The notes: generated from the sequence alone by a model not told the origin. DNA of 64,000 nt from Pseudomonas azadiae (GCF_019145355.1 NZ_JAHSTY010000003.1:66933-130932); one strand, 5' to 3'; shown: positions 36,958 to 45,751, counted from the stretch's first letter. Numbers and translations are program-made.

Positions 36958-38716
36958 GACTGTCCTCGTCGTCTTCGCCCATTGCCGGAATGTACAGGCT
37001 GAACGTGGCGCCGGCATCTTTCTCACTGGCGCATTCAATGCTGGCGTCGTGACTTTCCATGATCGAATAGACTTTGGCCAGGCCCAGGCCGGTGCCGGAA
37101 GCCTTGGTGGTGACGAAGGGCGTGAAGATACGCTCGATCATTTCGGCCGGTATGCCCTGGCCGGTGTCGGCAATGCTGATCACCGTATGTTCGCCCGCCG
37201 TGCGAATGCCCAGCGTCAGGCGCCCGCCTTCGGGCATCGCGTCGATGGCGTTGAGAATCAGGTTGAGGCACGCCTGCTTGAGCTGCTTGGCATCGGCATA
37301 GATCGTCGCGCCCGGCGCCTGGTCATCGATGTGCGCATCGATGTTATGGGAGGCCAGTTCAGGGCCGCAGAAGCCGAGGATTTCCTCCACCACGGCGCGC
37401 GCAGGCTGCAATACCCGCAACGGCGGGTTGGGCTTGGCGAAGTCAAGGAACTCGGTGATCAGGTCGTTGATGCGGCTGACTTCACTGATCACGTATTCCA
37501 GGTGACGCTTGTCGGTTTGCGCCAGGTCGGCACGGCGGTGCAGCAGTTGGGTCGCCGTCTTGATGATGCCCAGCGGGTTGCGGATTTCGTGGGCAAGGCC
37601 CATGGCGACTTCACCCAGGGCGTGCAGGCGATCACGCCGACGCAACTGGGCTTCGAGGTGATGCAACTCGCCCAGGCGCTCGGTCATATGGTTGAAGGTG
37701 CTGCTCAATTGCGCCAGCTCGTCGCCACCGCTGACCGCCACGCGGTGCGCGTAGTCGCCGCTGATCACCGCGCTGACGCCCTGGGAAAGGTCCCGCAGCG
37801 GTTTGGTCAGGCGCCGCGACACCAATACCCCCGCCGCCAGCGACAGCGCCGAGCTGAGCAGGAATATCAGCACGAACAGATTGCTCTGGTTGACCAGCCC
37901 GACCAGGCTGGTGTGGCGCAGCAGGCCACTGAAGATCACGCCTTGCAGGTCGCCGGCATCGTTGAAGATCGGCCAGTACAAACCGCTGTAGTTGTTGGTG
38001 AACTGCTCGCTGGGCTGCTTGGTGCTGCGCATCGCGGTTTCGACGCTCTTGGGGATGCGCGAGGGGTGATCCTCGAAGCGCTGGGTCGAAAATATTTCGG
38101 AGAAACCGTCGGGGTTGGCCAGGTACAGGCGCAGATCGAGGGAATGCACATCGGCCACGCTGGTGAGGAAACTGCTGTCCAGGTAGGTCCCGACCAGCAG
38201 CAGATAATCGACGCCGTCCTGGCTGGTTTCAAAGGTCGAGACCACAATGCCGGTGGAGGCGCCGCCCACCTGCACCGTCTGCAGTACCGTGTTCTTGGCC
38301 AGGCTGATCTGCTGGACGATGTCATCGGCGGCAGTGCTGAACACCAGCTTATGGTCACTGACGCGGATCAGCGCCACCACGTCGATATCGGTGGCATCGG
38401 CAATGTCGGCGGTCAGCCGGTCGTGTCTCGCGGCCTGCCGGCTCGACGGCGGGCTGGTGTAGCGCAGGAACAGTTTGGCCATGCGCGCGTTGTCGTGAAG
38501 AATGTCGCCGATCTCGTCCTTGACGATCTTGGTCGACTCCTGCAGCCAGATGCGCACGTTGCTGTCGAAAATCTGCGACAGTGTGGTGGCGGCCAGTTCC
38601 GCGGCAATCATGGTGGGAATCACGCTGACCAGCCAGAACGCCAGCACCAGCTTGCGCTGCACGCTCCAGCGCGAAATGGCAAAGGGGCGGGCTTTCTGGC
38701 GGGTCTTGGTGATCAT
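36947..38716 (-). CDS. Membrane sensor histidine kinase
   Basis: The protein has 589 residues. Membrane helices lie near 20-42 and about 300-320, flanking a large periplasmic sensor of roughly 255 residues. HAMP follows (RRLTKPLRDLSQGV), then HisKA with LAHEIRNPLGII near 405 and an HATPase with NAIDAMPEG, DTGQGI and GTGLGLAK. The ATG at 38716 overlaps the stop of the preceding GNAT-like gene by one base (TGATG). With the sigma-54 regulator it forms a complete system. The ligand is not known. Confidence 0.92.
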   Translation of the reverse strand: MITKTRQKARPFAISRWSVQRKLVLAFWLVSVIPTMIAAELAATTLSQIFDSNVRIWLQESTKIVKDEIGDILHDNARMAKLFLRYTSPPSSRQAARHDRLTADIADATDIDVVALIRVSDHKLVFSTAADDIVQQISLAKNTVLQTVQVGGASTGIVVSTFETSQDGVDYLLLVGTYLDSSFLTSVADVHSLDLRLYLANPDGFSEIFSTQRFEDHPSRIPKSVETAMRSTKQPSEQFTNNYSGLYWPIFNDAGDLQGVIFSGLLRHTSLVGLVNQSNLFVLIFLLSSALSLAAGVLVSRRLTKPLRDLSQGVSAVISGDYAHRVAVSGGDELAQLSSTFNHMTERLGELHHLEAQLRRRDRLHALGEVAMGLAHEIRNPLGIIKTATQLLHRRADLAQTDKRHLEYVISEVSRINDLITEFLDFAKPNPPLRVLQPARAVVEEILGFCGPELASHNIDAHIDDQAPGATIYADAKQLKQACLNLILNAIDAMPEGGRLTLGIRTAGEHTVISIADTGQGIPAEMIERIFTPFVTTKASGTGLGLAKVYSIMESHDASIECASEKDAGATFSLYIPAMGEDDEDSHDA

Positions 38717-39840
38717 CAGGTTTCGCTTATCGCAGCAGCCATGGCAGGGTCGGAACGATCCGGTCGAATAAACAGTTTTACAAGCATGAGCAGGCTGTTG
38801 ACCAGCCGGTTGCGGTGACGAAAAAACACGCTGTTGCCCTGGAACTCGCATCCCAGGCGCAGCTTACTGGCATACCCGGCCTGGCCGCACTCGTATCGCG
38901 CAATATTGTGCTGGATACAGTAGTCGACGTTGGTCAGCCAACTGCGAAAATACAGGTTGTAGTCGCGGCTGAATGCCACGTCATGCCCGAAAAACTTGTC
39001 GACCAGCCGGTGTTCGTCGACCAGGACCAGATTGAACGCCACCAGGTGCTCGCCCACCCAGTAGAGCACACAGACCGCGCGGTCATCGAGGCGTTCGAGC
39101 ACCCCGGTGAAGTAGCCGGCAGGCAGCCGCTCGAACTGCAACTCGGCGCGTGCCAGCGTGGCCTCGTACAGGCGCATGACCTCCGGCAGCACATCGTCGA
39201 TCGTGCGCCGCCACTCCACTCGCGGGCCCGGCGCACGCAGTTTGCGGCGCAGGTCCTTGCGCGTGGATTTGCCCAGCGAGCCCAGATAGGCATCCACCGA
39301 GCCATAAGGCAGCGGCAGCACACCCGAGGGCAAGCTCGGCATGCTTTGCAAGCCCGCCGCCCGGCAACTCTGGCGCCAATGCGGGTCTTTGCTCGGCGCG
39401 TCCTTGACCGCCAGCAAGCCGATACCGAAGTCATCGGCGTCCCGGCGAGCGGCTTCCAGCAGGTGCTTGAGTAACTGCGGACGCAGTGTCTGTGGCACGC
39501 CACTGGCGAAACCGACGTCGCAACGTTCGGCCACCGGGGAGCCGAGGGCATACAGCCCCAGTTGCAGGAGTCCCGGCCAGCGCCGCGCCACACGCTCGGT
39601 CAGGCGCTTGCCGGCGCCCGACACCGTGGTGTCGAGACGATAATGGGTGATGAACGCGGCGGCCACCGCCACCAGCGTTCCATCCTTGTAGACCGCCAGG
39701 TAGCGCCACTGGAAATCATCGATGGCGGCGTTTTCCACGGCGACGTAATAGTCCCAGTCTTCCAGGGCACCCGGGAAACAGTCGTTCCAGGCGCTGCGCT
39801 GGATGGCCCGAATGGTCGAGAAGGCTTGGGTGGTGATCAC
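38716..39840 (-). CDS. GNAT-like (BioF2/FemAB-type) acyltransferase
   Basis: The protein has 374 residues. The C-terminal half has the layout of BioF2-like acetyltransferases (LGSLGKSTRKDLRRKLR, then LYWVGEHLVAFNLVLVDEHRLVDKFFGHD). The N-terminal half resembles a second GNAT-like domain. It has no signal peptide. The start is GTG with AGGGA upstream. It is the first gene of a three-gene overlapping unit with a kinase and a sigma-54 regulator. The substrate is unknown; FemAB relatives act on cell-wall or peptide substrates. Confidence 0.75.
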   Translation of the reverse strand: MITTQAFSTIRAIQRSAWNDCFPGALEDWDYYVAVENAAIDDFQWRYLAVYKDGTLVAVAAAFITHYRLDTTVSGAGKRLTERVARRWPGLLQLGLYALGSPVAERCDVGFASGVPQTLRPQLLKHLLEAARRDADDFGIGLLAVKDAPSKDPHWRQSCRAAGLQSMPSLPSGVLPLPYGSVDAYLGSLGKSTRKDLRRKLRAPGPRVEWRRTIDDVLPEVMRLYEATLARAELQFERLPAGYFTGVLERLDDRAVCVLYWVGEHLVAFNLVLVDEHRLVDKFFGHDVAFSRDYNLYFRSWLTNVDYCIQHNIARYECGQAGYASKLRLGCEFQGNSVFFRHRNRLVNSLLMLVKLFIRPDRSDPAMAAAISET

Positions 39841-39875
39841 GTATTTCCCTTATTTCTTTGGCGAACGCCGATCCA

Positions 39876-39964
39876 ATGTGGGAGCTGGCTTGCCTGCGAT
39901 GCAGGCGCCTCGGTGTATCAGGCAGGCCGCAGTGATGCCATCGCAGGCAAGCCAGCTCCCACAG
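39876..39964. repeat. REPIN overlapping an ORF end
   Basis: ATGTGGGAGCTGGCTTGCCTGCGAT and its complement lie about 40 bp apart. The right arm forms the 3' end of the esterase gene. Confidence 0.92.
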
Positions 39965-40811
39965 GGGCCTGCGTTGATTTGAGGACCCTGTGCTGCTCGA
40001 TGAAGCCAGCGCTTAGCTCGATGACCCGACGGTATTGCAGGTCGACCGTGATCATGTGATAGCAGTTGTCCAACAGGATCTTGGTCACCGGCCCGCCGAG
40101 GTGGCGTTCCACGTAGTCGGCGTTCCAGCGGCTGGTGATGTCGTCCTCGATGGAGTGCAACACCAGCGCCGGTACGTTGATCGAGGGCATGCGCTTCTTG
40201 ACCTCGGCATTCATCCAGTGCAATTCCCGCACGGTCACGCCTTCCATCGTCAGCAAGCCCGCTTCGCTGCTTTCGCCTTCTTTCATCTGCCGTTCAACGA
40301 TGGCGCGCAGGCGCTCGTTCTTGATGCCGTAGGGCGGTTTTTCGGTGAAGCGGAACAGGCGCACGCCGAACGGAATGCGGATCAACAGGGGCGTGATGAA
40401 CGCCATTTTGCTGATGCTCCAGCCGTCGTACTTGAGCGTGGTGGAATACATCAGCAAGCCGGTGACCTGGCCCGCATGCTCCGACGCCAGGTACATCGAC
40501 ATCACCGCGCCCATGGACAAGCCGCCGACAAACACCTGCGCGTGACGCTGCTTGACGCCCACGAAGGTCTTGCGCACGCCTTCGTACCAGTCGCGCCAGC
40601 CGGTGGCCTGCAGGTCGCTGTTGTCACCGCAGTGCCCGGCCAGGGTGGGCACGTACACCGTGCAATTGCCCCCCTTGGCCAGGCCCTTGGCGACCTGGCG
40701 CAATTCCGTCGGAGTGCCGGTCAGGCCATGGATCAACAGGATCCCGACCGGACCGTCACCGAGGACGAAACCGGCGTCACCTTCACCGAGGTCGATCCCC
40801 GCAGGCTTCAC
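39918..40811 (-). CDS. Alpha/beta hydrolase (carboxylesterase family)
   Basis: The protein has 297 residues. The oxyanion HGLTG is near 30-34, the nucleophile in GGLSMGAV near 95, the acid in SIEDD near 225 and the His in NCYHMITVD near 255. This is the monoacylglycerol-lipase/carboxylesterase type. The start is GTG, overlapping the aminotransferase stop by GTGA. The last 15 residues (from PVGAGLPAM on) and the stop codon are encoded by the REPIN, so the natural C-terminus was probably replaced when that element arrived. Confidence 0.87.
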   Translation of the reverse strand: MKPAGIDLGEGDAGFVLGDGPVGILLIHGLTGTPTELRQVAKGLAKGGNCTVYVPTLAGHCGDNSDLQATGWRDWYEGVRKTFVGVKQRHAQVFVGGLSMGAVMSMYLASEHAGQVTGLLMYSTTLKYDGWSISKMAFITPLLIRIPFGVRLFRFTEKPPYGIKNERLRAIVERQMKEGESSEAGLLTMEGVTVRELHWMNAEVKKRMPSINVPALVLHSIEDDITSRWNADYVERHLGGPVTKILLDNCYHMITVDLQYRRVIELSAGFIEQHRVLKSTQAPVGAGLPAMASLRPA

Positions 40812-42202
40812 CGCTGGGTCGCCCGTACCAGCAATTGCTCAAGCAGCTTCAGGCCGAGCTCGATTTCCGGGTAGCTGATTTCCAGGGACGGCGCCAGGGT
40901 GATCACGTTCTTGTAGTAACCGCCCACGTCGAGGATCAGGCCGAGTTTGCGCCCATCCACCAGCATGTCGCCCTTCATACCTTCCTCGACCATGTAGTCC
41001 AGAGTCGCCTTGTCCGGCGTGAAGCCGTCCGGGCCGCAGATTTCGCAGCGCAGGGCCAGGCCCAGGCCGTCGACGTCGCCGATGATCGGGAAACGTTTCT
41101 GCAAGTCTTGCAGGCCTTCGAGAAAGAACTTGCCCTTGGCCATGACCATCGCGCCGTAGTCGACTTCACTGGTCATCTTGAACATTTCCAGGCCCACCGC
41201 CGTGCCCAACGGGTTGGAGGCGAAGGTGGAGTGGGTCGAACCTGGCGGGAAGATCTTCGGGTTGATCAGCTCTTCACGGGCCCAGATACCGCCCAGTGGG
41301 TTGAGGCCGTTGGTCAGCGCCTTGCCGAACACGATCACATCGGGCTGCACGTCGAAGTGCTCGATCGACCAGAGTTTGCCGGTGCGGTAGAAGCCCATCT
41401 GGATTTCGTCACTGACCATCAAAATACCGTGCTGATCGAGGACGTGCTTGAGCTCGCGGTAGAAGTTCATCGGCGGGATCACGTAGCCGCCGGTGCCCTG
41501 GATCGGCTCGACGTAGAACGCGGCATACTCACTCTGGCCGACCTTCGGGTCCCACACACCGTTGTATTCGGTCTCGAACAGGCGCGCGAATTGCTGCACG
41601 CAATGGCTGCCGTACTCTTCCTTGGTCATGCCTTTGGGGCCACGGAAGTGGTACGGGAACGGGATGAACTGCGCGCGCTCGCCGAAATGGCCGTAGCGGC
41701 GACGGTAGCGGTAGCTGGAGGTGATCGACGAGGCGCCGAGCGTACGACCGTGGTAGCCACCTTCGAAGGCGAACATCAGGCTCTTGCCGTTGGTGGCGTT
41801 ACGCACCACCTTCAGCGAGTCTTCGATGGACTGCGAACCGCCGACGTTGAAGTGCACGCGGCCATCGAGGCCGAACTTGTTCTTGGCGTCGACCGCGATC
41901 ATTTCCGACAGCTCGATCTTGCCCTTGTGCAGGTACTGGCTGGCGATCTGCGGCAGGGTGTCGATCTGCTGTTTCAACGCATTGTTCAGGCGCGGATTGG
42001 CGTAGCCGAAGTTCACCGCCGAGTACCACATTTGCAGGTCGAGGTAGGCCTGGTCTTCGGTGTCCCACACGTAGGAGCCTTCGCAACGGCTGAAAATGCG
42101 CGGCGGTTCGATGTAGTGGACGGTGTCGCCGTAGGAGCAGTACTTGGCTTCTTTATCCAGGAGTATCTGGTCTTCGGCGGTGGCGATTCGGATATCAGAC
42201 AT
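40808..42202 (-). CDS. Class III PLP aminotransferase
   Basis: The protein has 464 residues. The PLP-binding signature includes SDEIQMGFYRTGKLW near 260-275 and the lysine in VIVFGKALTNG near 292. The FNVGGSQSIEDSLKVV segment near 124-140 is the phosphate-binding region. It resembles acetylornithine/omega-aminotransferases, but the substrate cannot be told. Homology begins at MSDIRIATAED, hence the ATG at 42202. It overlaps the phosphatase gene by 8 bp upstream and the esterase by 4 bp downstream. Confidence 0.88.
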   Translation of the reverse strand: MSDIRIATAEDQILLDKEAKYCSYGDTVHYIEPPRIFSRCEGSYVWDTEDQAYLDLQMWYSAVNFGYANPRLNNALKQQIDTLPQIASQYLHKGKIELSEMIAVDAKNKFGLDGRVHFNVGGSQSIEDSLKVVRNATNGKSLMFAFEGGYHGRTLGASSITSSYRYRRRYGHFGERAQFIPFPYHFRGPKGMTKEEYGSHCVQQFARLFETEYNGVWDPKVGQSEYAAFYVEPIQGTGGYVIPPMNFYRELKHVLDQHGILMVSDEIQMGFYRTGKLWSIEHFDVQPDVIVFGKALTNGLNPLGGIWAREELINPKIFPPGSTHSTFASNPLGTAVGLEMFKMTSEVDYGAMVMAKGKFFLEGLQDLQKRFPIIGDVDGLGLALRCEICGPDGFTPDKATLDYMVEEGMKGDMLVDGRKLGLILDVGGYYKNVITLAPSLEISYPEIELGLKLLEQLLVRATQR

Positions 42203-42890
42203 GGTGGAAGAGTTCCTGATTTTCAACAAAGGAGGCGGCGTTGGCAGCGATGCCTTGCGGCAGTTGCGCAAGCAACGCCGGTACTTGGGCAAAGCTGTCG
42301 AAGCGCGCATGGGGAATCTGGTGGGCCACGCAGTAGTCGGCGAGGCTGCCCTTGGCGAACACGAAGTCGGCGGTGGACGCCACGCACATGTCGGACTTGC
42401 CGTCGCCGATCACCAGCACCCGTTTGTTGTGCGGGGTGGATTTGCACTTGCAGTTGCCGGAGGCGGCGCGGCAGGCGTCGCTGGCGTAGGGGAAATCGAT
42501 GCGCCAACTGTTCTGGTCAACCTGGCGCAGGCGGTTGGCGAGGATCGGCAGCAAGGTCACGTAGTGGCGCGACAGGATCCGCGCGATGCCTTGCTCGATG
42601 CCATCGCTGACCACTTCGATGGACGCGCCCAGGCCCATCACGTGATCGACGAAATCCGGGAAGTCCGGGTCGATCTCGACGCTGTCGAAATACGCCAGCA
42701 GTTCGGATGGAGTCGCCTTGATCAGCGCCAGTTGGCGGCTCAGGCATTCGCGTGAACCGATATGCCCATCCAGCCATTGCTGTTCGATGGTTTCCCATTC
42801 GGGGCCGGCGAAACGTTGGAGGACGTTGTCGATGACATCGGTGGGGGTAATGGTCCCGTCGAAGTCGCACACGATATGCCAGTCAATCAT
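42195..42890 (-). CDS. HAD-IB phosphatase, MtnX/SerB-like
   Basis: The protein has 231 residues. HAD motif I is CDFDGTIT near 8-15, motif II is EVVSDG near 92, and motif IV is IGDGKSDMCVA near 165. MtnX dephosphorylates a methionine-salvage intermediate, but the other mtn genes are not here, so the substrate could differ. It is the first gene of a three-gene overlapping unit (phosphatase, aminotransferase, esterase). Together these enzymes look like a small biosynthetic or salvage pathway that dephosphorylates, transaminates and hydrolyses. Confidence 0.85.
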   Translation of the reverse strand: MIDWHIVCDFDGTITPTDVIDNVLQRFAGPEWETIEQQWLDGHIGSRECLSRQLALIKATPSELLAYFDSVEIDPDFPDFVDHVMGLGASIEVVSDGIEQGIARILSRHYVTLLPILANRLRQVDQNSWRIDFPYASDACRAASGNCKCKSTPHNKRVLVIGDGKSDMCVASTADFVFAKGSLADYCVAHQIPHARFDSFAQVPALLAQLPQGIAANAASFVENQELFHHV

Positions 42891-43003
42891 TGTGGTTACC
42901 CTGATGGAGCGCGCTGTCTGCGCTTGCATCAGGGGTAGAGCAGGGACTGTGCCAATTGGCCATCGCCCAGCGGGGCTGGGCCCGCCCCGGGATATGTGTC
43001 GCA

Positions 43004-43032
43004 CAAGCTACAATTTTTGTAGCTTGCTACAA
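43004..43032. promoter_or_regulatory. Complex palindromic operator, divergent region
   Basis: CAAGCTACAA-TTT-TTGTAGCTTG (43004-43026) is a perfect 10-bp dyad, and TTGTAGC-TT-GCTACAA (43017-43032) is a second, overlapping perfect dyad. Three TTGTAGC/GCTACAA half-sites lie 9-10 bp apart between the divergent phosphatase operon and the MipA gene. Confidence 0.75.
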
Positions 43033-43105
43033 ACAAGATGAGTGCTTGCGCGGGCATGCCGGTCTGCGCGTTCATGCGCGTGCATTCACTTCAGGAGCCG
43101 TGACC

Positions 43106-43861
43106 ATGTTTAGGATCACATGCGCTGCACTCGCCGGTTTGCTGAGCCTCTGTGCGCACGCCGAAGGCATCACCGGTGACGTCGGCGCAGGCGTCAGCTA
43201 CCAGCCCCACGACCCCACCGGCAGCCGCTACGAAACCCGGCCCGTGCCGTATCTCGACCTGGACTGGGGCGATGTCAGCGTGGGCACCGACGACGGTTTG
43301 ACCTGGAGCGCCTTGCACACCCATGGCTTCAGCGCCGGGCCTTACATCAATTACTTGCAGGGGCGCACCTCCAACGGGTCGCTGCAGGGGCTGCGCAATG
43401 TGTCGGACATGGCTGAGATAGGCGGCTTTGTCCAATACGCGCCGGCTGACTTCTGGCGGGTCTACGCGCAACTGGGCCAGGCCGTGGGCGGCGGCCATTC
43501 GCAAAGTGGCGCGCTTGGCAAGGTCGGGGGTGAGCTGGGTTACCCGCTGGGCGGCGGGATCATCGGCAGCAGCGGCCTGGTGGCGCATTTTGCCGATGCG
43601 CGCCAGACCCAGACGTATTTCGGGGTGGATGACAGCGAAGCCGCAGCCACCGGATTCAAGGCCTACAACGCCAGCGGCGGCTTTCAGAACGTCACCCTGA
43701 GCCAGAGCTTCCAGTTCCCGCTGGCGCGCAATTGGTCACTGTTGACCAGCGCGAGTTGGGTACACCTGGTGGGTTCGGCGGCGGACAGCAGCATCGTCAG
43801 GCAGAGCGGTGATGTGAACCAGGGTCAGGTGCAAACGGCGATCAGTTACACCTTCAACTGA
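43106..43861 (+). CDS. MipA/OmpV family outer-membrane protein
   Basis: The 251-residue protein has a signal peptide (about 1-20, ending CAHA-EG). Alternating hydrophobic strands and a terminal aromatic-plus-Asn ending (YTFN) fit an outer-membrane beta-barrel of the MipA/OmpV family. Family roles include porin activity and scaffolding of murein synthases. The ATG at 43106 has AGGAG upstream. The divergent operon and shared dyad suggest coregulation. Confidence 0.85.
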   Translation: MFRITCAALAGLLSLCAHAEGITGDVGAGVSYQPHDPTGSRYETRPVPYLDLDWGDVSVGTDDGLTWSALHTHGFSAGPYINYLQGRTSNGSLQGLRNVSDMAEIGGFVQYAPADFWRVYAQLGQAVGGGHSQSGALGKVGGELGYPLGGGIIGSSGLVAHFADARQTQTYFGVDDSEAAATGFKAYNASGGFQNVTLSQSFQFPLARNWSLLTSASWVHLVGSAADSSIVRQSGDVNQGQVQTAISYTFN

Positions 43862-43878
43862 TACACACTGATTAAAAC

Positions 43879-43968
43879 TGTGGGAGCGGGCTTGCTCGCG
43901 AATGCGGTGGGTCAGTGACGTATGTATCGACTGAAACACCGCTTTCGCGAGCAAGCCCGCTCCCACAT
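43879..43968. repeat. REPIN
   Basis: CTGTGGGAGCGGGCTTGCTCGCGAA and its complement lie at the two ends. This is the AGCGGGCTTGCTCGCG variant, with the outer pair at 48721 as its closest relative. Confidence 0.93.
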
Positions 43969-43993
43969 TTGGACCCCATTTCATAGAGACATT

Positions 43994-44386
43994 TCAGTGT
44001 TCTTCGCCCTCAGCCAAAAGCGCGATCCCGGCGATAATCACCCCCACCCCCACCCAGTGCAGCGGGCTGATATGTTCCCCCAGCCCCAGCCATGAACCCA
44101 GCAACACCGCCACGAACACCAGTGAACTCAGCGGAAACGCCAGGGACAAACTGCTGCGCCGCAGGATCAGCATCCATACGAAAAACGCGCCGATGTAGCA
44201 GGCAATCGCCGCCAGGATCCCCGGGTTGCGGGCCACCTCGGCCAGCCACTGCCAGTTGAAATCCATCTGCCCCAATTGGTCCCCGGCCACTTTGGTGAAC
44301 AATTGCCCGGCGCTTTCGGTACAGATCAACAATGCCCACAGCACCAGCGTGCCGACACGCCCCTGCAGCCACGTCTGCGCATTCAT
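43994..44386 (-). CDS. SMR/EamA-type half-transporter, subunit B
   Basis: The protein has 130 residues and four hydrophobic segments. Segment 1 carries a glutamate (LICTESAGQLFTKV), the position of the essential proton/substrate acid in SMR exporters. It overlaps the other half-transporter by ATGA. Paired short EamA/SMR genes usually make a heterodimeric exporter (as MdtIJ for polyamines). The substrate is unknown. A longer frame over both genes is not real. Confidence 0.8.
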   Translation of the reverse strand: MNAQTWLQGRVGTLVLWALLICTESAGQLFTKVAGDQLGQMDFNWQWLAEVARNPGILAAIACYIGAFFVWMLILRRSSLSLAFPLSSLVFVAVLLGSWLGLGEHISPLHWVGVGVIIAGIALLAEGEEH

Positions 44387-44763
44387 GCCTGGCCCCCGGC
44401 AATCGCAACCAGCATCACACCCAAGGTAATCACCAGCGTGCCCAGCCAACGGCGGCGGCTGACGGTTTCGCCCAGCACCACCTTGCCCGCCAGCACCACC
44501 CCGCAATACGCCAGCGCGGCCGCCGGGAACAACAGGCTCAACGGCGCGCGGGACAGCGCTTCGAGCCACACGAAGAACTCGATGGCATACGCGCCGATCC
44601 CGGCCCACAACAGCGGCGCATGGAACACTTGGCTCCAGAAGGCATTCAGGCGAAAACCGCCCTCCAACTCGGGCAAACGGTCCAGGCCGAGCTTGAAACA
44701 CAACTGGCCGAGCACATCGAGCACGATGGAAAACGCCACCAGCCACACCACGGTCAACGTCAC
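44383..44763 (-). CDS. SMR/EamA-type half-transporter, subunit A
   Basis: The protein has 126 residues and four membrane segments. In segment 1 an aspartate (VLDVLGQLCFKLG) takes the place of the glutamate in the partner. The start is GTG overlapping the ureohydrolase-like gene by GTGA. The two short proteins differ in TM1 acid and in loop charge, consistent with antiparallel heterodimers. The role is inferred. Confidence 0.8.
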   Translation of the reverse strand: MTLTVVWLVAFSIVLDVLGQLCFKLGLDRLPELEGGFRLNAFWSQVFHAPLLWAGIGAYAIEFFVWLEALSRAPLSLLFPAAALAYCGVVLAGKVVLGETVSRRRWLGTLVITLGVMLVAIAGGQA

Positions 44764-45680
44764 GGGAACAGCTCCTCAAACAGATCAATCAGGGCTTCAT
44801 TGGTGACCGCATTGCGTTGCAGGTCCTCGGCGCTCCAGCGCTGCGGTGGCGGCTGGTCGGACTTGGCTTCCCAACGTTTGAAAGCATTGCTGAACGCCGG
44901 CGTGGCGAACTCGCCGCACACGTCGATGCCGATGATGCGTTTGCGCGCAGCCAAGGCCCGCAGGGCTTGCAGCAAGTGGGTCAGGCGCATCCCGCCCTGG
45001 TCCCAGTTGGTGGCCGCGTCTTCGCTGGCGAGCACGTCTTTGTCGAGGGTGATCCAGATCGCCTCGGTGGGCAGGCTGTCGATCAGTTGCTCAAGAAACG
45101 CCGTCCAATCGAGCTCGGCCAGGTTGCGCCAGTGCAGGTGGTTTTCCTGTTGTTGATGGCCAGCGCCGTCCCCTACCCGCCCCCAGACTTTCGACGGTGG
45201 ATGCTGCCAGGGAAACAGCTGCAATTGCCCGCGCTTGAGCGCGCCGAGGTTGCCGCCGCGCAGTTGCGGGTTATGCAGGTCATCGCTGCAGGGCCCGAGG
45301 GTGACGATGCGTTTGATCGCCGGCATTTTCAGCGCGCGGTTGACCCACGAGCCACAGTGGCGCTTGGGCGCAAAGCGCACCCAGTCGGGGTGGTTGTCGA
45401 AGTGGATCAGGCTGATGGGTTCTTTCAGGTCGGCGAGAAACGCTGGCGTGAGGTGGTGATAATCCCCGGAGCCGACAAACAGGATTTCCGGCCGCGCGTC
45501 CGTGGGCCGGGGCCTCTGGGCCAGGCGCTGAGTAAAGCGCTTCCAGTTTTTTTCGGTGGACCACAGGCGCAGTTTCGGGCCCAGGTCCAGCAGGTCGATG
45601 CGCGTGGCACGGCCGCTGGCCAAACGCCGGGCAATCGGTGCCTGGCGGGTGAGGCTGTGGTCGAGGTCAAGAATATTCAA
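44760..45680 (-). CDS. Ureohydrolase-like (UPF0489) protein
   Basis: The protein has 306 residues. Metal-binding motifs of the arginase fold are seen (LIHFDNHPDW near 92, ITLDKDVLAS near 207-216 and GIDVCGEF near 252). The enzyme is related to arginase/agmatinase/HDAC-fold hydrolases, but no substrate is established. The start is TTG with GGGGGA at 8 bases upstream; there is no nearby ATG. It heads a three-gene overlapping unit with two half-transporters, which suggests handling or export of an amine or guanidino compound. Confidence 0.75.
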   Translation of the reverse strand: MNILDLDHSLTRQAPIARRLASGRATRIDLLDLGPKLRLWSTEKNWKRFTQRLAQRPRPTDARPEILFVGSGDYHHLTPAFLADLKEPISLIHFDNHPDWVRFAPKRHCGSWVNRALKMPAIKRIVTLGPCSDDLHNPQLRGGNLGALKRGQLQLFPWQHPPSKVWGRVGDGAGHQQQENHLHWRNLAELDWTAFLEQLIDSLPTEAIWITLDKDVLASEDAATNWDQGGMRLTHLLQALRALAARKRIIGIDVCGEFATPAFSNAFKRWEAKSDQPPPQRWSAEDLQRNAVTNEALIDLFEELFP

Positions 45681-45751
45681 GGCAGTGTTCCCCCTAAGGC
45701 TTCAGGGGGTCGATGCAAGGGGCGGGCCAGGTGGGTACAACACAAATCCAA

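Noticed and set aside
42195..42890. True MtnX of methionine salvage
   Set aside because: No other mtn gene is in the window, and the gene is coupled to an aminotransferase and esterase, so a pathway name would be a guess.
43994..44788. A long 264-codon minus frame over both half-transporter genes
   Set aside because: Its N-terminal half is out of frame with the first transporter. The two short genes with ATGA/GTGA overlaps each give a proper four-helix protein.
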